The notes: generated by a model not told the origin, from the letters alone. DNA of 64,000 nt from Thaumasiovibrio sp047250365 (GCF_047250365.1 NZ_JBLBVL010000022.1:1-64000), one strand, 5' to 3'; counted from the stretch's first letter, positions 25,740 to 35,678 are shown. Translations and numbers: made by a program.

Positions 25740-26390
25740 ATGGACAGCTCAAATACCATTGTTATTGCTGATGACCATCCCCTCTTTCGCAACGCACTAT
25801 TTCAATCTGTGCACTTGGCGATAGGGGGGGCGAACTTACTCGAAGCCGATTCGCTCGATTCATTGCTAATTTTGCTAGAAAAAGAGCAAGACGTTGATTT
25901 ATTGCTGCTTGATTTGAAAATGCCCGGTGCTAACGGCATGTCTGGTCTAATCCAATTGCGCCAACGTTACCCAACACTCCCCATCGTGGTTATCTCTGCC
26001 AATGAAGAACAGAGTATTATTAAACAAGTCTATCGCCACGGTGCCTTTGGTTTCATCCCAAAATCCAGTGATATGCGCACGCTTATCGATGGATTAAATC
26101 AAGTGCTTGAAGGTGACCCCTACTACCCAGCGGACATCGCCCAGTGGCCGGATGACCCACAATCTGAAATGGAAAAATTAGAAGAGAAAATTGCCACACT
26201 CACACCGCAGCAAAACAAAGTACTGCGAATGCTCAATGATGGACTGCTAAATAAACAGATCGCATACGAACTCAATGTGTCTGAAGCCACCATTAAAGCC
26301 CATATGACCGCCATATTTAGAAAGCTCGACGTTAAAAACCGCACTCAGGCGGTCATCGTGTTGCAACAGATGAACTTTGAAGAGAAGTAA
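25740..26390 (+). CDS. crbR: LuxR/NarL-family response regulator, CrbR/ErdR-like
   Basis: 216 residues: an N-terminal receiver domain with acidic D11-D12 and phospho-acceptor D58 in LLLLDLKMPG, and a C-terminal LuxR-type HTH (about 150-210: LTPQQNKVLRMLNDGLLNKQIAYELNVSEATIKAHMTAIFRKL). No kinase adjoins it. Position after dsbD and before a DUF4212-symporter pair, plus the CrbS-type kinase 4.4 kb further on, makes it the likely CrbR, which in Vibrio cholerae works with CrbS to switch on acetate uptake (acs). The partnership is inferred from family and context, not shown by sequence. Confidence 0.82.
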   Translation: MDSSNTIVIADDHPLFRNALFQSVHLAIGGANLLEADSLDSLLILLEKEQDVDLLLLDLKMPGANGMSGLIQLRQRYPTLPIVVISANEEQSIIKQVYRHGAFGFIPKSSDMRTLIDGLNQVLEGDPYYPADIAQWPDDPQSEMEKLEEKIATLTPQQNKVLRMLNDGLLNKQIAYELNVSEATIKAHMTAIFRKLDVKNRTQAVIVLQQMNFEEK

Positions 26391-26417
26391 CCGACAGGCA
26401 CAAAATTGACACGGCAT

Positions 26418-26441
26418 GGGGCTTAATGTTACTTAAGCCCC
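26418..26441. repeat. Inverted repeat between convergent genes
   Basis: Perfect GGGGCTTAA / TTAAGCCCC with a 6-nt loop between the 3' ends of the response regulator and the desulfidase-like gene. Neither side has a T-run, so if it terminates transcription it is not a textbook terminator. Confidence 0.5.
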
Positions 26442-26449
26442 TGTATATC

Positions 26450-27730
26450 CTAGGCGTGTTTACTGCGCATAATATTGATGATCTCGATATCCGTATCCAG
26501 CATGCCATGCTTTGTCAGGTGCCCTAAGTTGGCAATGGTCTTATCAATGTTCGCCGTCACAATGCCTTCATTGTCGCTAACACCATAGTTATTCACTGCC
26601 ATCAGTGCCGCTTTTACCGCTACTGACGTCGATGTCGACACCTTCATTGAACACGCGCTGCCCGCTCCGTCACAGATAATTCCAGCAACATCACCAATCA
26701 TATTACTGATGCAGGCCGCCATTTGCTCAACGCTTCCACCAAGCATCCAAGTAATCGCTGCGCCCGAGCCCATTGCCGCCGTGCTCGCTGCACATAATGC
26801 AGACAATTTGTTCTGATAAGTTTTGATATAAATGGCGATCAGGTGACTCATGGTTAGAGCGCGCGTTAACGTTTCATCATCTTTTCCTAGAAATTGTGCA
26901 GCTGCAACAACCGGCATCGTCGCCGCAATGCCTTGATTTCCTGAGCCTGAATTCGACATGGCTGGTAGCATCGCGCCATCCATACGTGCATCAGATGCCG
27001 CCGAAGATAAACGCATTGCCAGTGTCATCAGATCATCTGACAGCAGTTTTTTATCCACCTGCTCCGTCATCATCTTGCCGATACGCAGCCCATAGCCATT
27101 CAGACCCTCAACGGCCAACGCCTTGTTCAATACGCCAGCTTGGGTCATGAAATCAATATCAGCCAGCGGTACATTCAATGCAAAATCAATGACTTTAGTT
27201 AGTGTCATTGGCGACTCATCAATCGGGTGTGCGAGCTGAGTGTCGATCTCACCTTCAGCCTGATCCAACATAATCTGGCCATTTAACTCTTTGAGTACAA
27301 TACGAGTATGGTCGCTACAGATCACCACTTTTGCTTGTTGGTCGCCCACATAAGCAATAACTTCGGCATACAGCACATCAGCAACGTCTTTAACATCCAC
27401 ATGAATGCGCTCCAACATTGTTTTTGACTTATCAACCTGTTCAGCAGTAATCGTCGCCAAAACTTCTAATCCGCCGCTTGGGTCTCCCCCTACAGCACCA
27501 ATCGCAGCCGCCACACTTAGCCCCGTCATCCCCGTTCCAGGGACGCCGACGCCCATGCCATTTTTGAATAAATTACCACTCACCCAAACATCCATACGCT
27601 CTGGCAACTGACCAAGTAATTGACGGCAGTTTGCTGCTGCTAATGCAACAGACATCGGCTCTGTACAGCCAAGCGCTGGGACAACGTCTTTCTTTAGGCG
27701 GGTAATATAGGCATTCCAGTTTGAATTCAT
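26450..27730 (-). CDS. L-cysteine desulfidase / serine dehydratase-alpha-like (UPF0597)
   Basis: 426 residues of the UPF0597/YhaM (CyuA) family, predicted [4Fe-4S] enzymes releasing sulfide, ammonia and pyruvate from L-cysteine. Cysteines likely to hold the cluster: the N-terminal VPALGCTEPM, LSALCAASTAAMGSGA, and AACISNMIGDVAGIICDGAGSACSMKV. Acts in the cytoplasm. It is convergent with the regulator and divergent from the symporter pair, sharing a 472-bp upstream gap with it. A role in acetate metabolism is not implied by the family. Confidence 0.85.
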   Translation of the reverse strand: MNSNWNAYITRLKKDVVPALGCTEPMSVALAAANCRQLLGQLPERMDVWVSGNLFKNGMGVGVPGTGMTGLSVAAAIGAVGGDPSGGLEVLATITAEQVDKSKTMLERIHVDVKDVADVLYAEVIAYVGDQQAKVVICSDHTRIVLKELNGQIMLDQAEGEIDTQLAHPIDESPMTLTKVIDFALNVPLADIDFMTQAGVLNKALAVEGLNGYGLRIGKMMTEQVDKKLLSDDLMTLAMRLSSAASDARMDGAMLPAMSNSGSGNQGIAATMPVVAAAQFLGKDDETLTRALTMSHLIAIYIKTYQNKLSALCAASTAAMGSGAAITWMLGGSVEQMAACISNMIGDVAGIICDGAGSACSMKVSTSTSVAVKAALMAVNNYGVSDNEGIVTANIDKTIANLGHLTKHGMLDTDIEIINIMRSKHA

Positions 27731-28202
27731 CTTCGACTACTCAGTTGTTGCGGCTAAATCAGCCTTATAATTACGAATGTGCAAATATGCAGTGTGACAA
27801 CGCTTTTGTTGGCGGAAAATACCCTAAAGTTCCGCCTCATACTCTGCTATTTGTGTTGTTATCAACACGATCTTCTATCATCACTGCTAATTGCCGGATG
27901 TCGATTCTAATGACTTTCTTATTTAAAAGATGTTGAACGAGTCATGTTTCATCAAACCGCCTCATCAAAAAACCACGCCATCAAAATCGCTGATATCACC
28001 AACGCTGCCATCTCAAAGATTAGACTTTTGGCTAACCCAACCCCTTCCCTTTCTCAATAAAGCGTCATCAAACCGCTTTGACGCGGCTGATATATCGATT
28101 AATTGACTTAATTCGCTCGACTAAAGTTGCACAGATACACGCCATAATCACTGCTATCGTCTCTAGGTAACATTTCATTAACACTCGCATAAGGAGATGG
28201 CC
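27731..28202. promoter_or_regulatory. Divergent control region with repeated TCATCAAA motifs
   Basis: 472 bp between the desulfidase-like gene and the symporter pair. TCATCAAACCGC occurs exactly twice (27949-27960 and 28065-28076, 116 bp apart) with degenerate copies TCATCAAAAAACC (27962) and CCATCAAAATCGC (27978). The second exact copy is part of the dyad TCAAA-CCGC-TTTGA. GACTTAAT near 28105 recurs inverted as ATTAAGTC near 38136 before acs. A regulator binding region is plausible; CrbR is one candidate. Confidence 0.4.
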
Positions 28203-28466
28203 ATGGCGTTCGAAGATAAAGAACGAGCCCAAGCCTACTGGGATAAAAACGTCAAACTCATGATAACCCTCATGGTGATCTGGTTTGTGGTGTCATTTGG
28301 TTGCGGCATTCTATTTGTCGATGTACTCAATCAAATTCAGATTGGTGGATACAAGCTGGGATTTTGGTTTGCCCAACAAGGTTCAATCTACTGCTTCCTC
28401 GGCATTATCTTTTTCTACGCCTGGAAGATGCGTCGTATTGATCGTGAATTCGGCGTAGATGAATAA
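28203..28466 (+). CDS. DUF4212 small subunit of a sodium:solute symporter
   Basis: 87 residues from the Met at 28203, chosen because AAGGAG lies six bases upstream; the ATG at 28197 touches the ribosome site directly. Two hydrophobic helices (LMITLMVIWFVVSFGCGILFV and FWFAQQGSIYCFLGIIFFYAW) and the conserved start DKERAQAYWDKNVKLM. This family is always found just before an ActP-like symporter and is taken to be its accessory subunit. 12 bp separate it from the large subunit. Confidence 0.9.
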   Translation: MAFEDKERAQAYWDKNVKLMITLMVIWFVVSFGCGILFVDVLNQIQIGGYKLGFWFAQQGSIYCFLGIIFFYAWKMRRIDREFGVDE

Positions 28467-28478
28467 GGAGCGCAAGCA

Positions 28479-30206
28479 ATGGATTTAAAGACAATTACTT
28501 ACCTTGTTGTTGGCGCGACATTCGTGCTGTATATCGGTATCGCCATTTGGGCTCGCGCCGGAACAACCAAAGAGTTCTACGTGGCTGGTGGTGGCATTAA
28601 CCCGATTGCTAACGGAATGGCCACGGCCGCTGACTGGATGTCGGCTGCTTCCTTCATTTCGATGGCGGGACTTATCGCCTTTATGGGCTATGGCGGCTCG
28701 GTTTTCTTAATGGGTTGGACTGGCGGGTATGTTCTACTAGCCTTGCTGCTTGCTCCTTACCTCAGAAAATTTGGTAAATTTACCGTACCGGAGTTTGTTG
28801 GCGAACGCTTTTACTCTAAAACAGCCCGTGTGGTTGCTGTCGCCTGTTTGATTATCGCGTCTGTCACTTACGTTATCGGACAGATGAAAGGGGTCGGCGT
28901 TGCCTTTGGTCGCTTCCTTGAGGTGGACTATGCGACAGGCCTTGGTATCGGTATGTGTATCGTGTTTATTTATGCTGTTATGGGTGGCATGAAAGGCATC
29001 ACCTACACGCAGATTGCCCAATACTGTGTGCTGATTTTAGCCTATACCATTCCGGCCATCTTTATCTCGCTGCAACTTACCGGAAATCCTTTACCTCAGC
29101 TAGGTTTAGGAGGAACCATGGTCGGCACCGATGTCTACTTATTGGATCGGCTAGATCAAGTGGTCACCGAGCTCGGCTTTACGGAATACACCACCCAAGT
29201 GCGGGGTGATACCCTCAACATGTTCGTCTATACCATGTCATTGATGATTGGTACTGCTGGCCTACCTCACGTTATTATTCGCTTCTTTACCGTGCCAAAA
29301 GTACGTGATGCTCGCACCTCTGCAGGATGGGCTTTGGTGTTCATCGCAATTCTGTACACGACTGCACCAGCCGTTGCAGCAATGGCGCGTTTAAACCTGA
29401 TGGACACGGTTAATCCCGCTCCAGGGCAGCACCTCACCTATGACGAGCGTCCGGACTGGTTTAAAAACTGGGAAACCACGGGCCTACTTGGTTTTGATGA
29501 CAAGAACGGCGATGGCGTCATCCAGTATACGTCCAACGCTGAAACCAATGAGTTGAGAGTTGACCGCGATATTATGGTACTCGCTAACCCTGAAATCGCG
29601 AAGTTACCTAACTGGGTTATTGCATTGGTGGCGGCAGGCGGATTGGCCGCTGCACTATCAACGGCGGCAGGGTTACTCTTAGCCATTTCGTCGTCAATAT
29701 CGCACGACTTAATTAAAGGGGTCATCAACCCGAATATCTCCGAGAAGAAGGAGCTACTGGCCAGCCGGATTTCGATGGCGGTGGCTATCGCTGTCGCGGG
29801 GTATCTCGGGCTCAATCCACCTGGGTTTGCCGCCGGTACTGTCGCGCTAGCCTTTGGGCTCGCCGCGTCTTCGATATTCCCAGCCTTAATGATGGGCATC
29901 TTCAGTAAGACCATCAATAAGGAAGGGGCTATTGCAGGTATGATAGCCGGTATCACCATCACCCTGTTCTACGTATTCCAACACAAAGGGATTCTATTTA
30001 TCTCTGACTGGACTTACTTAGAAAGCTGGGGCAGCAACTGGTTCCTTGGTATAGAACCTAATGCCTTCGGTGCAATCGGTGCCTTGTTTAACTTCATCGT
30101 CGCAACGGCCGTCTCTAAAGTGACTGCTGAAACGCCACAAGAAGTTAAGGATTTAGTCGAACATGTCCGTGTTCCAGCTGGCGCTGGTGAGGCACAAGAC
30201 CACTAA
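28479..30206 (+). CDS. Sodium:solute symporter, acetate-permease (ActP) type
   Basis: 575-residue SSS-family (SLC5) inner-membrane symporter with about 13 helices. Family motifs: AADWMSAASFISMAGLIAFMGYGG near the start and GLPHVIIRFFTVP in the middle. A hydrophilic insert (about 315-365, ERPDWFKNWETTGLLGFDDKNGDGVIQ) contains an acidic DKNGDGVIQ loop resembling a calcium-binding turn. Partner of the preceding DUF4212 protein. Acetate or another short carboxylate is the likely substrate, given the neighbouring regulator, kinase and acs. Confidence 0.88.
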   Translation: MDLKTITYLVVGATFVLYIGIAIWARAGTTKEFYVAGGGINPIANGMATAADWMSAASFISMAGLIAFMGYGGSVFLMGWTGGYVLLALLLAPYLRKFGKFTVPEFVGERFYSKTARVVAVACLIIASVTYVIGQMKGVGVAFGRFLEVDYATGLGIGMCIVFIYAVMGGMKGITYTQIAQYCVLILAYTIPAIFISLQLTGNPLPQLGLGGTMVGTDVYLLDRLDQVVTELGFTEYTTQVRGDTLNMFVYTMSLMIGTAGLPHVIIRFFTVPKVRDARTSAGWALVFIAILYTTAPAVAAMARLNLMDTVNPAPGQHLTYDERPDWFKNWETTGLLGFDDKNGDGVIQYTSNAETNELRVDRDIMVLANPEIAKLPNWVIALVAAGGLAAALSTAAGLLLAISSSISHDLIKGVINPNISEKKELLASRISMAVAIAVAGYLGLNPPGFAAGTVALAFGLAASSIFPALMMGIFSKTINKEGAIAGMIAGITITLFYVFQHKGILFISDWTYLESWGSNWFLGIEPNAFGAIGALFNFIVATAVSKVTAETPQEVKDLVEHVRVPAGAGEAQDH

Positions 30207-30221
30207 TCCAACCTCGACCAC

Positions 30222-30246
30222 AAAAGCCCCATTCGGGGCTTTTTTT
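30222..30246 (+). terminator. Terminator of the symporter operon
   Basis: Stem AAAAGCCCC / GGGGCTTTT with loop ATTC and seven T. Confidence 0.9.
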
Positions 30247-30302
30247 CTTACCATTATACCGTATGGTTAATAAGAGAGATCTAGACACAAGGATAGCGTC
30301 AT

Positions 30303-30788
30303 ATGTTTAAAAGCAAACACTTCATTCTTGCCCTATTGATTGCCCCCATTCTCGCTATCATTGCCTATTTCGGTACCGATATGGCCGTCAGTGAAAAGCC
30401 ACACGCCGCCCAAGAGGGTGAGAGCTATAAGCTGGCCAGCAAATCCAACTGCCGTTATACCAGTGGACTTTGCAATATGGAAAATGGCGAATTTAAAGTG
30501 CAATTTCGCTCCGAAGAGCTAGGCACTGACACCTTAACCCTTAGTCTCACATCTGTGTTCCCACTGGATGGGGTAAAAGTTGCCCTCGCCGACGATACAG
30601 AATCGGCGGCCACCCCTATTGACATGCAGCGTAGCGATGACAGTGGTAAAGCATGGACTGTCACCTTACCTAACGCACCACTGGAACAAAGCGAATTGCG
30701 TGTCGTCATTAGTGCTAATAACGCGCTCTACTTCGGCGAAACGGGAACGGAGTTTGTGGTGTATAAGACCTTGTTCACAGATGAATAA
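30303..30788 (+). CDS. Membrane-anchored periplasmic protein of unknown function
   Basis: 161 residues. One N-terminal hydrophobic helix (FILALLIAPILAIIAYFGTDMAV) acts as signal or anchor; the rest is a predicted beta-rich soluble domain with only two Cys (CRYTSGLCNM) eight residues apart, possibly a disulfide in the periplasm. I do not recognise a named family. Its stop codon directly abuts the stop of the convergent histidine kinase. A link with the symporter or the kinase is suggested by position only. Confidence 0.75.
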   Translation: MFKSKHFILALLIAPILAIIAYFGTDMAVSEKPHAAQEGESYKLASKSNCRYTSGLCNMENGEFKVQFRSEELGTDTLTLSLTSVFPLDGVKVALADDTESAATPIDMQRSDDSGKAWTVTLPNAPLEQSELRVVISANNALYFGETGTEFVVYKTLFTDE

Positions 30789-33700
30789 CTACTCTACCTG
30801 CATCGGCACCTGATTCAACAGGTTGCGTAGTTTAATCGGCTTCACCGGTTTACTCATAAAGTGGTAGCCATTGGCCTTCGCAGCATCTTGGGTCGCCTGT
30901 GTACGATCGGCACTGATCAATACACCAACAAAAGCATTCTCCAGCGCTTGGCCGCACAGTTGTAATGCCTGCAAGCCCGTTTGCTGATCGGCAAGATGAT
31001 AATCACTCAGCACGACATCGGGCTGCCAGCCCTGCGCTAAAATATCACTGACATCCTCAACGGTTTCGGCCGTCTGAATCTGACAACCCCAACGCGAGAG
31101 TAGCGTTCGCATTCCAAGTAAAATAGCCGGTTCATTGTCGACGCATAGCACTTTCAGCCCCGACAGCGCCCCCGCCGCCGGTAACTCCGCCGCTGCTTTC
31201 GTTGCCACGAAGGCAGCGCGTGGGACGGTTAAAGAGAACATGGTACCTTGCTCCACCGCTGACCACATATTCAATGGATGGTCCAACACACGGCTAATGC
31301 CACGGGCTATCGCGAGTCCTAACCCCAAACCATGATCGGTTTTCTGCCCGGCTTCACCTCGGGTAAACTCATCAAAAATCTCTGCTTGCTTATCGTGTGA
31401 TATTCCTGGGCCATCATCCCAAATTTGAATTTGAATGCCATTGTTACAACGACGGCAGCCCAACAATACCTTCCCTTTCGGATTGTAACGAAATGCATTG
31501 GTCAGGAAGTTTTGGAGTGCCCGCCGAAGCAACTTGGGATCAGAGCGTATAATTGCTTGAGTCTTCACCACCTTAAAGTTAATCCCTTGCTGTTGAGCCA
31601 ACACACCGAACTCAGCACCGAGCGTTTCGAAGACTTCGCTAAGTGCAAATGACACCACCCGAGCAGTTAATTTGCCAGACTCAAGACGCGAGACATCTAA
31701 TAAATCCGTAATTAGGTCTTCGGCCGCCCCCAGTGAACTTTCAATATATTTTGCCAATACTCGGGTCTCCTCCGTATTGGCCACCTCGCTTAACGAGGAT
31801 GAAAACAGCCGAGCAGCATTAAGCGGTTGCATTAAATCATGGCTGACAGCGGCCAAAAAACGGCTCTTCGATTGCGACATTTGCTCAGCATTTCGTGTTG
31901 CTGACACTAACCGTTTATTCAGCGATTCCAGCTCTCGTGTACGCACTTGTACCCGCGCCTCTAACGTTTCATTCGCCTCTTTTAAAATATCGGCGGTCTG
32001 ACGGAACTGGGTAATATCGGTAAAGCTCATCACAAACCCGCCCCCTGGCATCGGGTTCCCTTGTACTTCAATGACCGTGCCATCATCCCGCACCCGTGAA
32101 GAGGTGTGAGGCGAACCAGCACGCAAATAAGCCACCCGTTTAGCGACATGTTTTTCAGGATCGCCTGGACCACACAAGCCATTTCTCGCATTGTGGCGGA
32201 TCACATCAGCAATGGGCCTCCCAACCTGAACTAATCCCGGTGGAAAATCGAATAACTCAAGGTAACGCTGATTCCATGCCACGAGCAGTAGCTTCTGATC
32301 CACGACGGCTATCCCTTGGCTAATGTGCTCGATGGCGCCTTGCAGCAAGCCGCGACTGAAATCAAACAGTTCTGACGCTTCATCCACAATGGTCGCGATC
32401 TCATCGAGCTGCATATCGCGCCCTTGCAGCGCTGATTGTAAAACCAATCTGGCGGATGATGCACCAAATATCCCCGCTAACACCCGTTCAGTGTGGCGAA
32501 TAAGCTGAGCATTGGCCTGCTGCTGCGCCAATAACTCCACACCGCTTTGCTCGGCATACGCCTGAAAAGCGACTCGGGCACGTTGCCGACCGACAAAGCG
32601 CCCTGCCAGCACTTCTAATTCCGCCACCGTTACGCGGCTCTGATATACCGAGCTTGAATCTGTGTCTGATATCGGCGCCCCAACAAAGGTTCCGGCTTGG
32701 AAACGCTCCGTTAACGATGCACGCGTATAGGAAGAGACCAATACATACAACGCACTGTTCACCAACAGGCTTAGCAACATTCCCCAATCGACATGACTTA
32801 AGTCTCGCAGCCCAACAACCGCAGGAGGAGACAATAACCACAACAAAACATTGTTTTCTGGACTACCCGCCAACATCTGCGTTTGCGCCATTAAGGTGAC
32901 TAACCAGATAAAAAAACCACCTAGCAGGCCGCAAAACACCCCTTTGCGGTTACCATCGCGCCAATAGATACCACCAATCAATGCCGGGAAAAACTGTGCC
33001 ACGGCAGCAAAGGATAAAAAACCGATCGATGAGAGCGAAGGGATCGCCACCAACACCTGATAAAAGCCCCACGCCGCCAGCAATATCAACGCAATTAATA
33101 CTCGTCGAATATTTAGCAACAGCCCAGCAAATTGATCAAATCCACCCGTTGATATTCGCATCCGCCGTAGCAGTAAAGGCAAAACAAGGTCATTCGAAAC
33201 CATAATTGCCAACGCAATCGTCGACACAATAACCATGCCGCTGGCCGCCGACATTCCGCCAATAAAGGCCAACAACGCCACACTTGAATGCCCTGTCGCC
33301 AATGGTAGGTTAATCACATAGGTATCGGCACTGACTTGTGGCAATAACACCCCGCCAGCTATCGCTAACGGAATCACAAACAGGCTCATCAGAAATAGAT
33401 AGATCGGAAACACTTTACGTGCCACGTGCAGATCTTGGGCACGTGCATTTTCGACAACAATGGTATGAAATTGACGAGGCAAGCAGAAAATAGCGGCCAC
33501 CGTCAGTAAAGTATGGATCAGCATTGAGCCCCATTTAACGGGATGCTCACGACGACTAACACTCTCTGCGATCACCTCTGGCGGCAGTTCGAACAGCACA
33601 CCGACGGCAAACAACCCTACCAACAAAAAGGCCACCAGCTTAATTACTGACTCAAATGCCACAGCGGTCATCATGCCACGATGGTGCTCGGTACTGTCGA

Positions 33701-34235
33701 TATGCCGAGTACCGAACAACACTGTAAATACCGCTAAACCAAAGGCTACGACCCCGGCATAAAAGCCCGACTGACCACTGTCTAGCACCACTAAGTCAGG
33801 TGCTACTTGGGCGATACCGAGTGTAATTCCGCGCAACTGCAAGGCGATATAAGGCAAGATGCCGATCACTGCGATAATAGTGACCAACACGGCGATCCCT
33901 TGCGACTTCCCATAGCGGGCAGCAATAAAATCAGCAATGGAGGTAATGTGCTCTCGCTTGGCGATCAGTATTATTCGGGCAAATACACGCCAGAACAGAG
34001 TAAAGACCAAGATAGGGGCAAAGTAGATAGGCAAAAACGACCACATGTTTTCGCTCGCTTGACCAACCGTACCGAAAAAGCTCCACGAGGTGCAATATAC
34101 CGCGATCGATAGGCTATATATCCAAGGTTGCCAACGAGCCAGCCACTGTGATCGCCGATCGGCATACCAAGCAATTAAAAACAGCAGTCCCAAATACACC
34201 AATGAGACCGGAATCACCACCCATCCTTGTGACAT
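30789..34235 (-). CDS. crbS: Transporter-fused hybrid sensor histidine kinase, CrbS/CbrA-like
   Basis: 1148 residues. Residues 1-500: an SSS-family (SLC5-like) membrane module of about 13 helices serving as sensor or transporter. About 500-600: linker, probably the STAC-type segment. About 635-745: PAS domain. About 750-790: coiled coil. HisKA with phospho-acceptor His799 in AAVSHDLMQPLN, then HATPase with N-box FLTNAFRYNP and DDGPGIS and GLGLGLAI. C-terminal receiver with acceptor Asp1078 (VVLSDYH). This architecture is that of CrbS, MxtR and CbrA. CrbS with CrbR controls acs in Vibrio cholerae; acs and a CrbR-like regulator are both in this window. Confidence 0.9.
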   Translation of the reverse strand: MSQGWVVIPVSLVYLGLLFLIAWYADRRSQWLARWQPWIYSLSIAVYCTSWSFFGTVGQASENMWSFLPIYFAPILVFTLFWRVFARIILIAKREHITSIADFIAARYGKSQGIAVLVTIIAVIGILPYIALQLRGITLGIAQVAPDLVVLDSGQSGFYAGVVAFGLAVFTVLFGTRHIDSTEHHRGMMTAVAFESVIKLVAFLLVGLFAVGVLFELPPEVIAESVSRREHPVKWGSMLIHTLLTVAAIFCLPRQFHTIVVENARAQDLHVARKVFPIYLFLMSLFVIPLAIAGGVLLPQVSADTYVINLPLATGHSSVALLAFIGGMSAASGMVIVSTIALAIMVSNDLVLPLLLRRMRISTGGFDQFAGLLLNIRRVLIALILLAAWGFYQVLVAIPSLSSIGFLSFAAVAQFFPALIGGIYWRDGNRKGVFCGLLGGFFIWLVTLMAQTQMLAGSPENNVLLWLLSPPAVVGLRDLSHVDWGMLLSLLVNSALYVLVSSYTRASLTERFQAGTFVGAPISDTDSSSVYQSRVTVAELEVLAGRFVGRQRARVAFQAYAEQSGVELLAQQQANAQLIRHTERVLAGIFGASSARLVLQSALQGRDMQLDEIATIVDEASELFDFSRGLLQGAIEHISQGIAVVDQKLLLVAWNQRYLELFDFPPGLVQVGRPIADVIRHNARNGLCGPGDPEKHVAKRVAYLRAGSPHTSSRVRDDGTVIEVQGNPMPGGGFVMSFTDITQFRQTADILKEANETLEARVQVRTRELESLNKRLVSATRNAEQMSQSKSRFLAAVSHDLMQPLNAARLFSSSLSEVANTEETRVLAKYIESSLGAAEDLITDLLDVSRLESGKLTARVVSFALSEVFETLGAEFGVLAQQQGINFKVVKTQAIIRSDPKLLRRALQNFLTNAFRYNPKGKVLLGCRRCNNGIQIQIWDDGPGISHDKQAEIFDEFTRGEAGQKTDHGLGLGLAIARGISRVLDHPLNMWSAVEQGTMFSLTVPRAAFVATKAAAELPAAGALSGLKVLCVDNEPAILLGMRTLLSRWGCQIQTAETVEDVSDILAQGWQPDVVLSDYHLADQQTGLQALQLCGQALENAFVGVLISADRTQATQDAAKANGYHFMSKPVKPIKLRNLLNQVPMQVE

Positions 34236-34332
34236 CGCGCAACATCCTTTTACATTTCCCTTACAACAGGATAAGCACCTTTACACGCTGACTCTAGTAC
34301 TAATTGTTGTTGCATCATCGGATTGAGAACCG

Positions 34333-35502
34333 TTAGTCCTTTTCCGCCGATCTCTGCGCACATAACGGCCCATGACTCTGAATGCGAATAAAAAATACTG
34401 GAATAGCAAACAGTGCCATCACGAGGAAAACGTGTTGATGTAATACGGCATACAGCGGTCCACACAAAATGCTCAGTCCGCCCATCATCAAACCAAGGGG
34501 AATGGCGTTATACAGTGATTGCCATGCTACACGCTCACTTTCATGTTGTTGCTGTATATAACGAATGGCCGCCAGATGCGCCACTGCAAAGGTAATACCA
34601 TGCAACGATTGCGCTATGCTCAGCCACCAGACACTTGTGACTGTACCTAATAGCCCCCAGCGTATCACCACCCCCATGGCTGCTAAGCGCATCATACGGT
34701 GAATCGGCCAAGTGAGGAAAAAGCGTCCACCAAACTGAAAGACGCCAATTTCGACCATCACACCAATACTCCACAACACACCGATCAATGAATCGCTTAC
34801 GCCAAGCTCACGCCATGAAATAGCACTGAATGCATAATAGGCGGCATGGCTACCTTGCAACAACGAGGTGATCAGCAAGAAACGCACCACGGTTCCACGA
34901 CGAAATAACTGTCGCAGTGAGGGCCGCTTGGCTCGAGTTACGCTACTTATCGGTTGTAAAGTGGGAGTGCGGCAGCTTAGCAGCATTGCAGCTATCAGCC
35001 CGGCCAGCGCGAGCCATGGAATGACACTCTCACCATACTGCTCCGTCATGCTCCCCACCACCCAGTTACCCACCACAAAGGCAATCGAGCCCCATAAACG
35101 GGTACGACCATAGTCTAACTGCTGCTTTACCTGGTAATAGTTGGTTAAAGAGTCCCCCAATGGGATCAATGGTGCGTAGCAAATATTAAACAGTATGGTG
35201 ATCAGCGCCAAGAGCCAAAACTCCCCCCCAACAAACAGGTGCAGACCTACAACCACTGCGCTGGCTGCGGTGATCCAGCGGATAGCCGGCAACAATTGCT
35301 CTGGGCGATAAATACGTGGCGTTAACAGCAAGTTGCACCCAGCCCGAGTAATCAATCCCAGCCCGGTTAACAACCCTATCTCCTTTGCTTCCATTCCCAT
35401 AAAAGCAAACCAAACAGCCCAAAAGGGTAAATAAATACCGTAACTAAAAAAGAAACCAAAAAGGTATTGAGAGGTGTAGGCATAGGGAGATGGGCGTAAC
35501 AT
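34333..35502 (-). CDS. MFS transporter, HcaT/3-phenylpropionate-permease-like
   Basis: 389 residues from the Met at 35502, which has AAGGAT seven bases upstream and starts MLRPSPYAYTSQYLFGFFFSYGIYLPFWAVWF, the usual beginning of this MFS_1-like group; the frame extends 24 residues further with an improbable Cys-rich leader. Twelve helices. The family name comes from E. coli HcaT, but most members have no tested substrate. It lies 97 bp upstream of the kinase gene on the same strand. Confidence 0.85.
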   Translation of the reverse strand: MLRPSPYAYTSQYLFGFFFSYGIYLPFWAVWFAFMGMEAKEIGLLTGLGLITRAGCNLLLTPRIYRPEQLLPAIRWITAASAVVVGLHLFVGGEFWLLALITILFNICYAPLIPLGDSLTNYYQVKQQLDYGRTRLWGSIAFVVGNWVVGSMTEQYGESVIPWLALAGLIAAMLLSCRTPTLQPISSVTRAKRPSLRQLFRRGTVVRFLLITSLLQGSHAAYYAFSAISWRELGVSDSLIGVLWSIGVMVEIGVFQFGGRFFLTWPIHRMMRLAAMGVVIRWGLLGTVTSVWWLSIAQSLHGITFAVAHLAAIRYIQQQHESERVAWQSLYNAIPLGLMMGGLSILCGPLYAVLHQHVFLVMALFAIPVFFIRIQSHGPLCAQRSAEKD

Positions 35503-35678
35503 TGAATAATCCTTATACTTGATAACGCATCGCGAACAGCAGACTTCTTTCGCCCGCATTATGCCTGACCACACTCACTGTCGCACCATTATTCATCCGC
35601 ATAGACTAAAGTCGGCTAGAGCCTTTGCCTTCCGTGGTACACACTATCTAATAGAATCTTCGGCTTTATGGAGTCAGA

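Noticed and set aside
26418..26441. Terminator for the response regulator gene
   Set aside because: The stem is good but no T-run follows on either strand, so I list it as an inverted repeat only.
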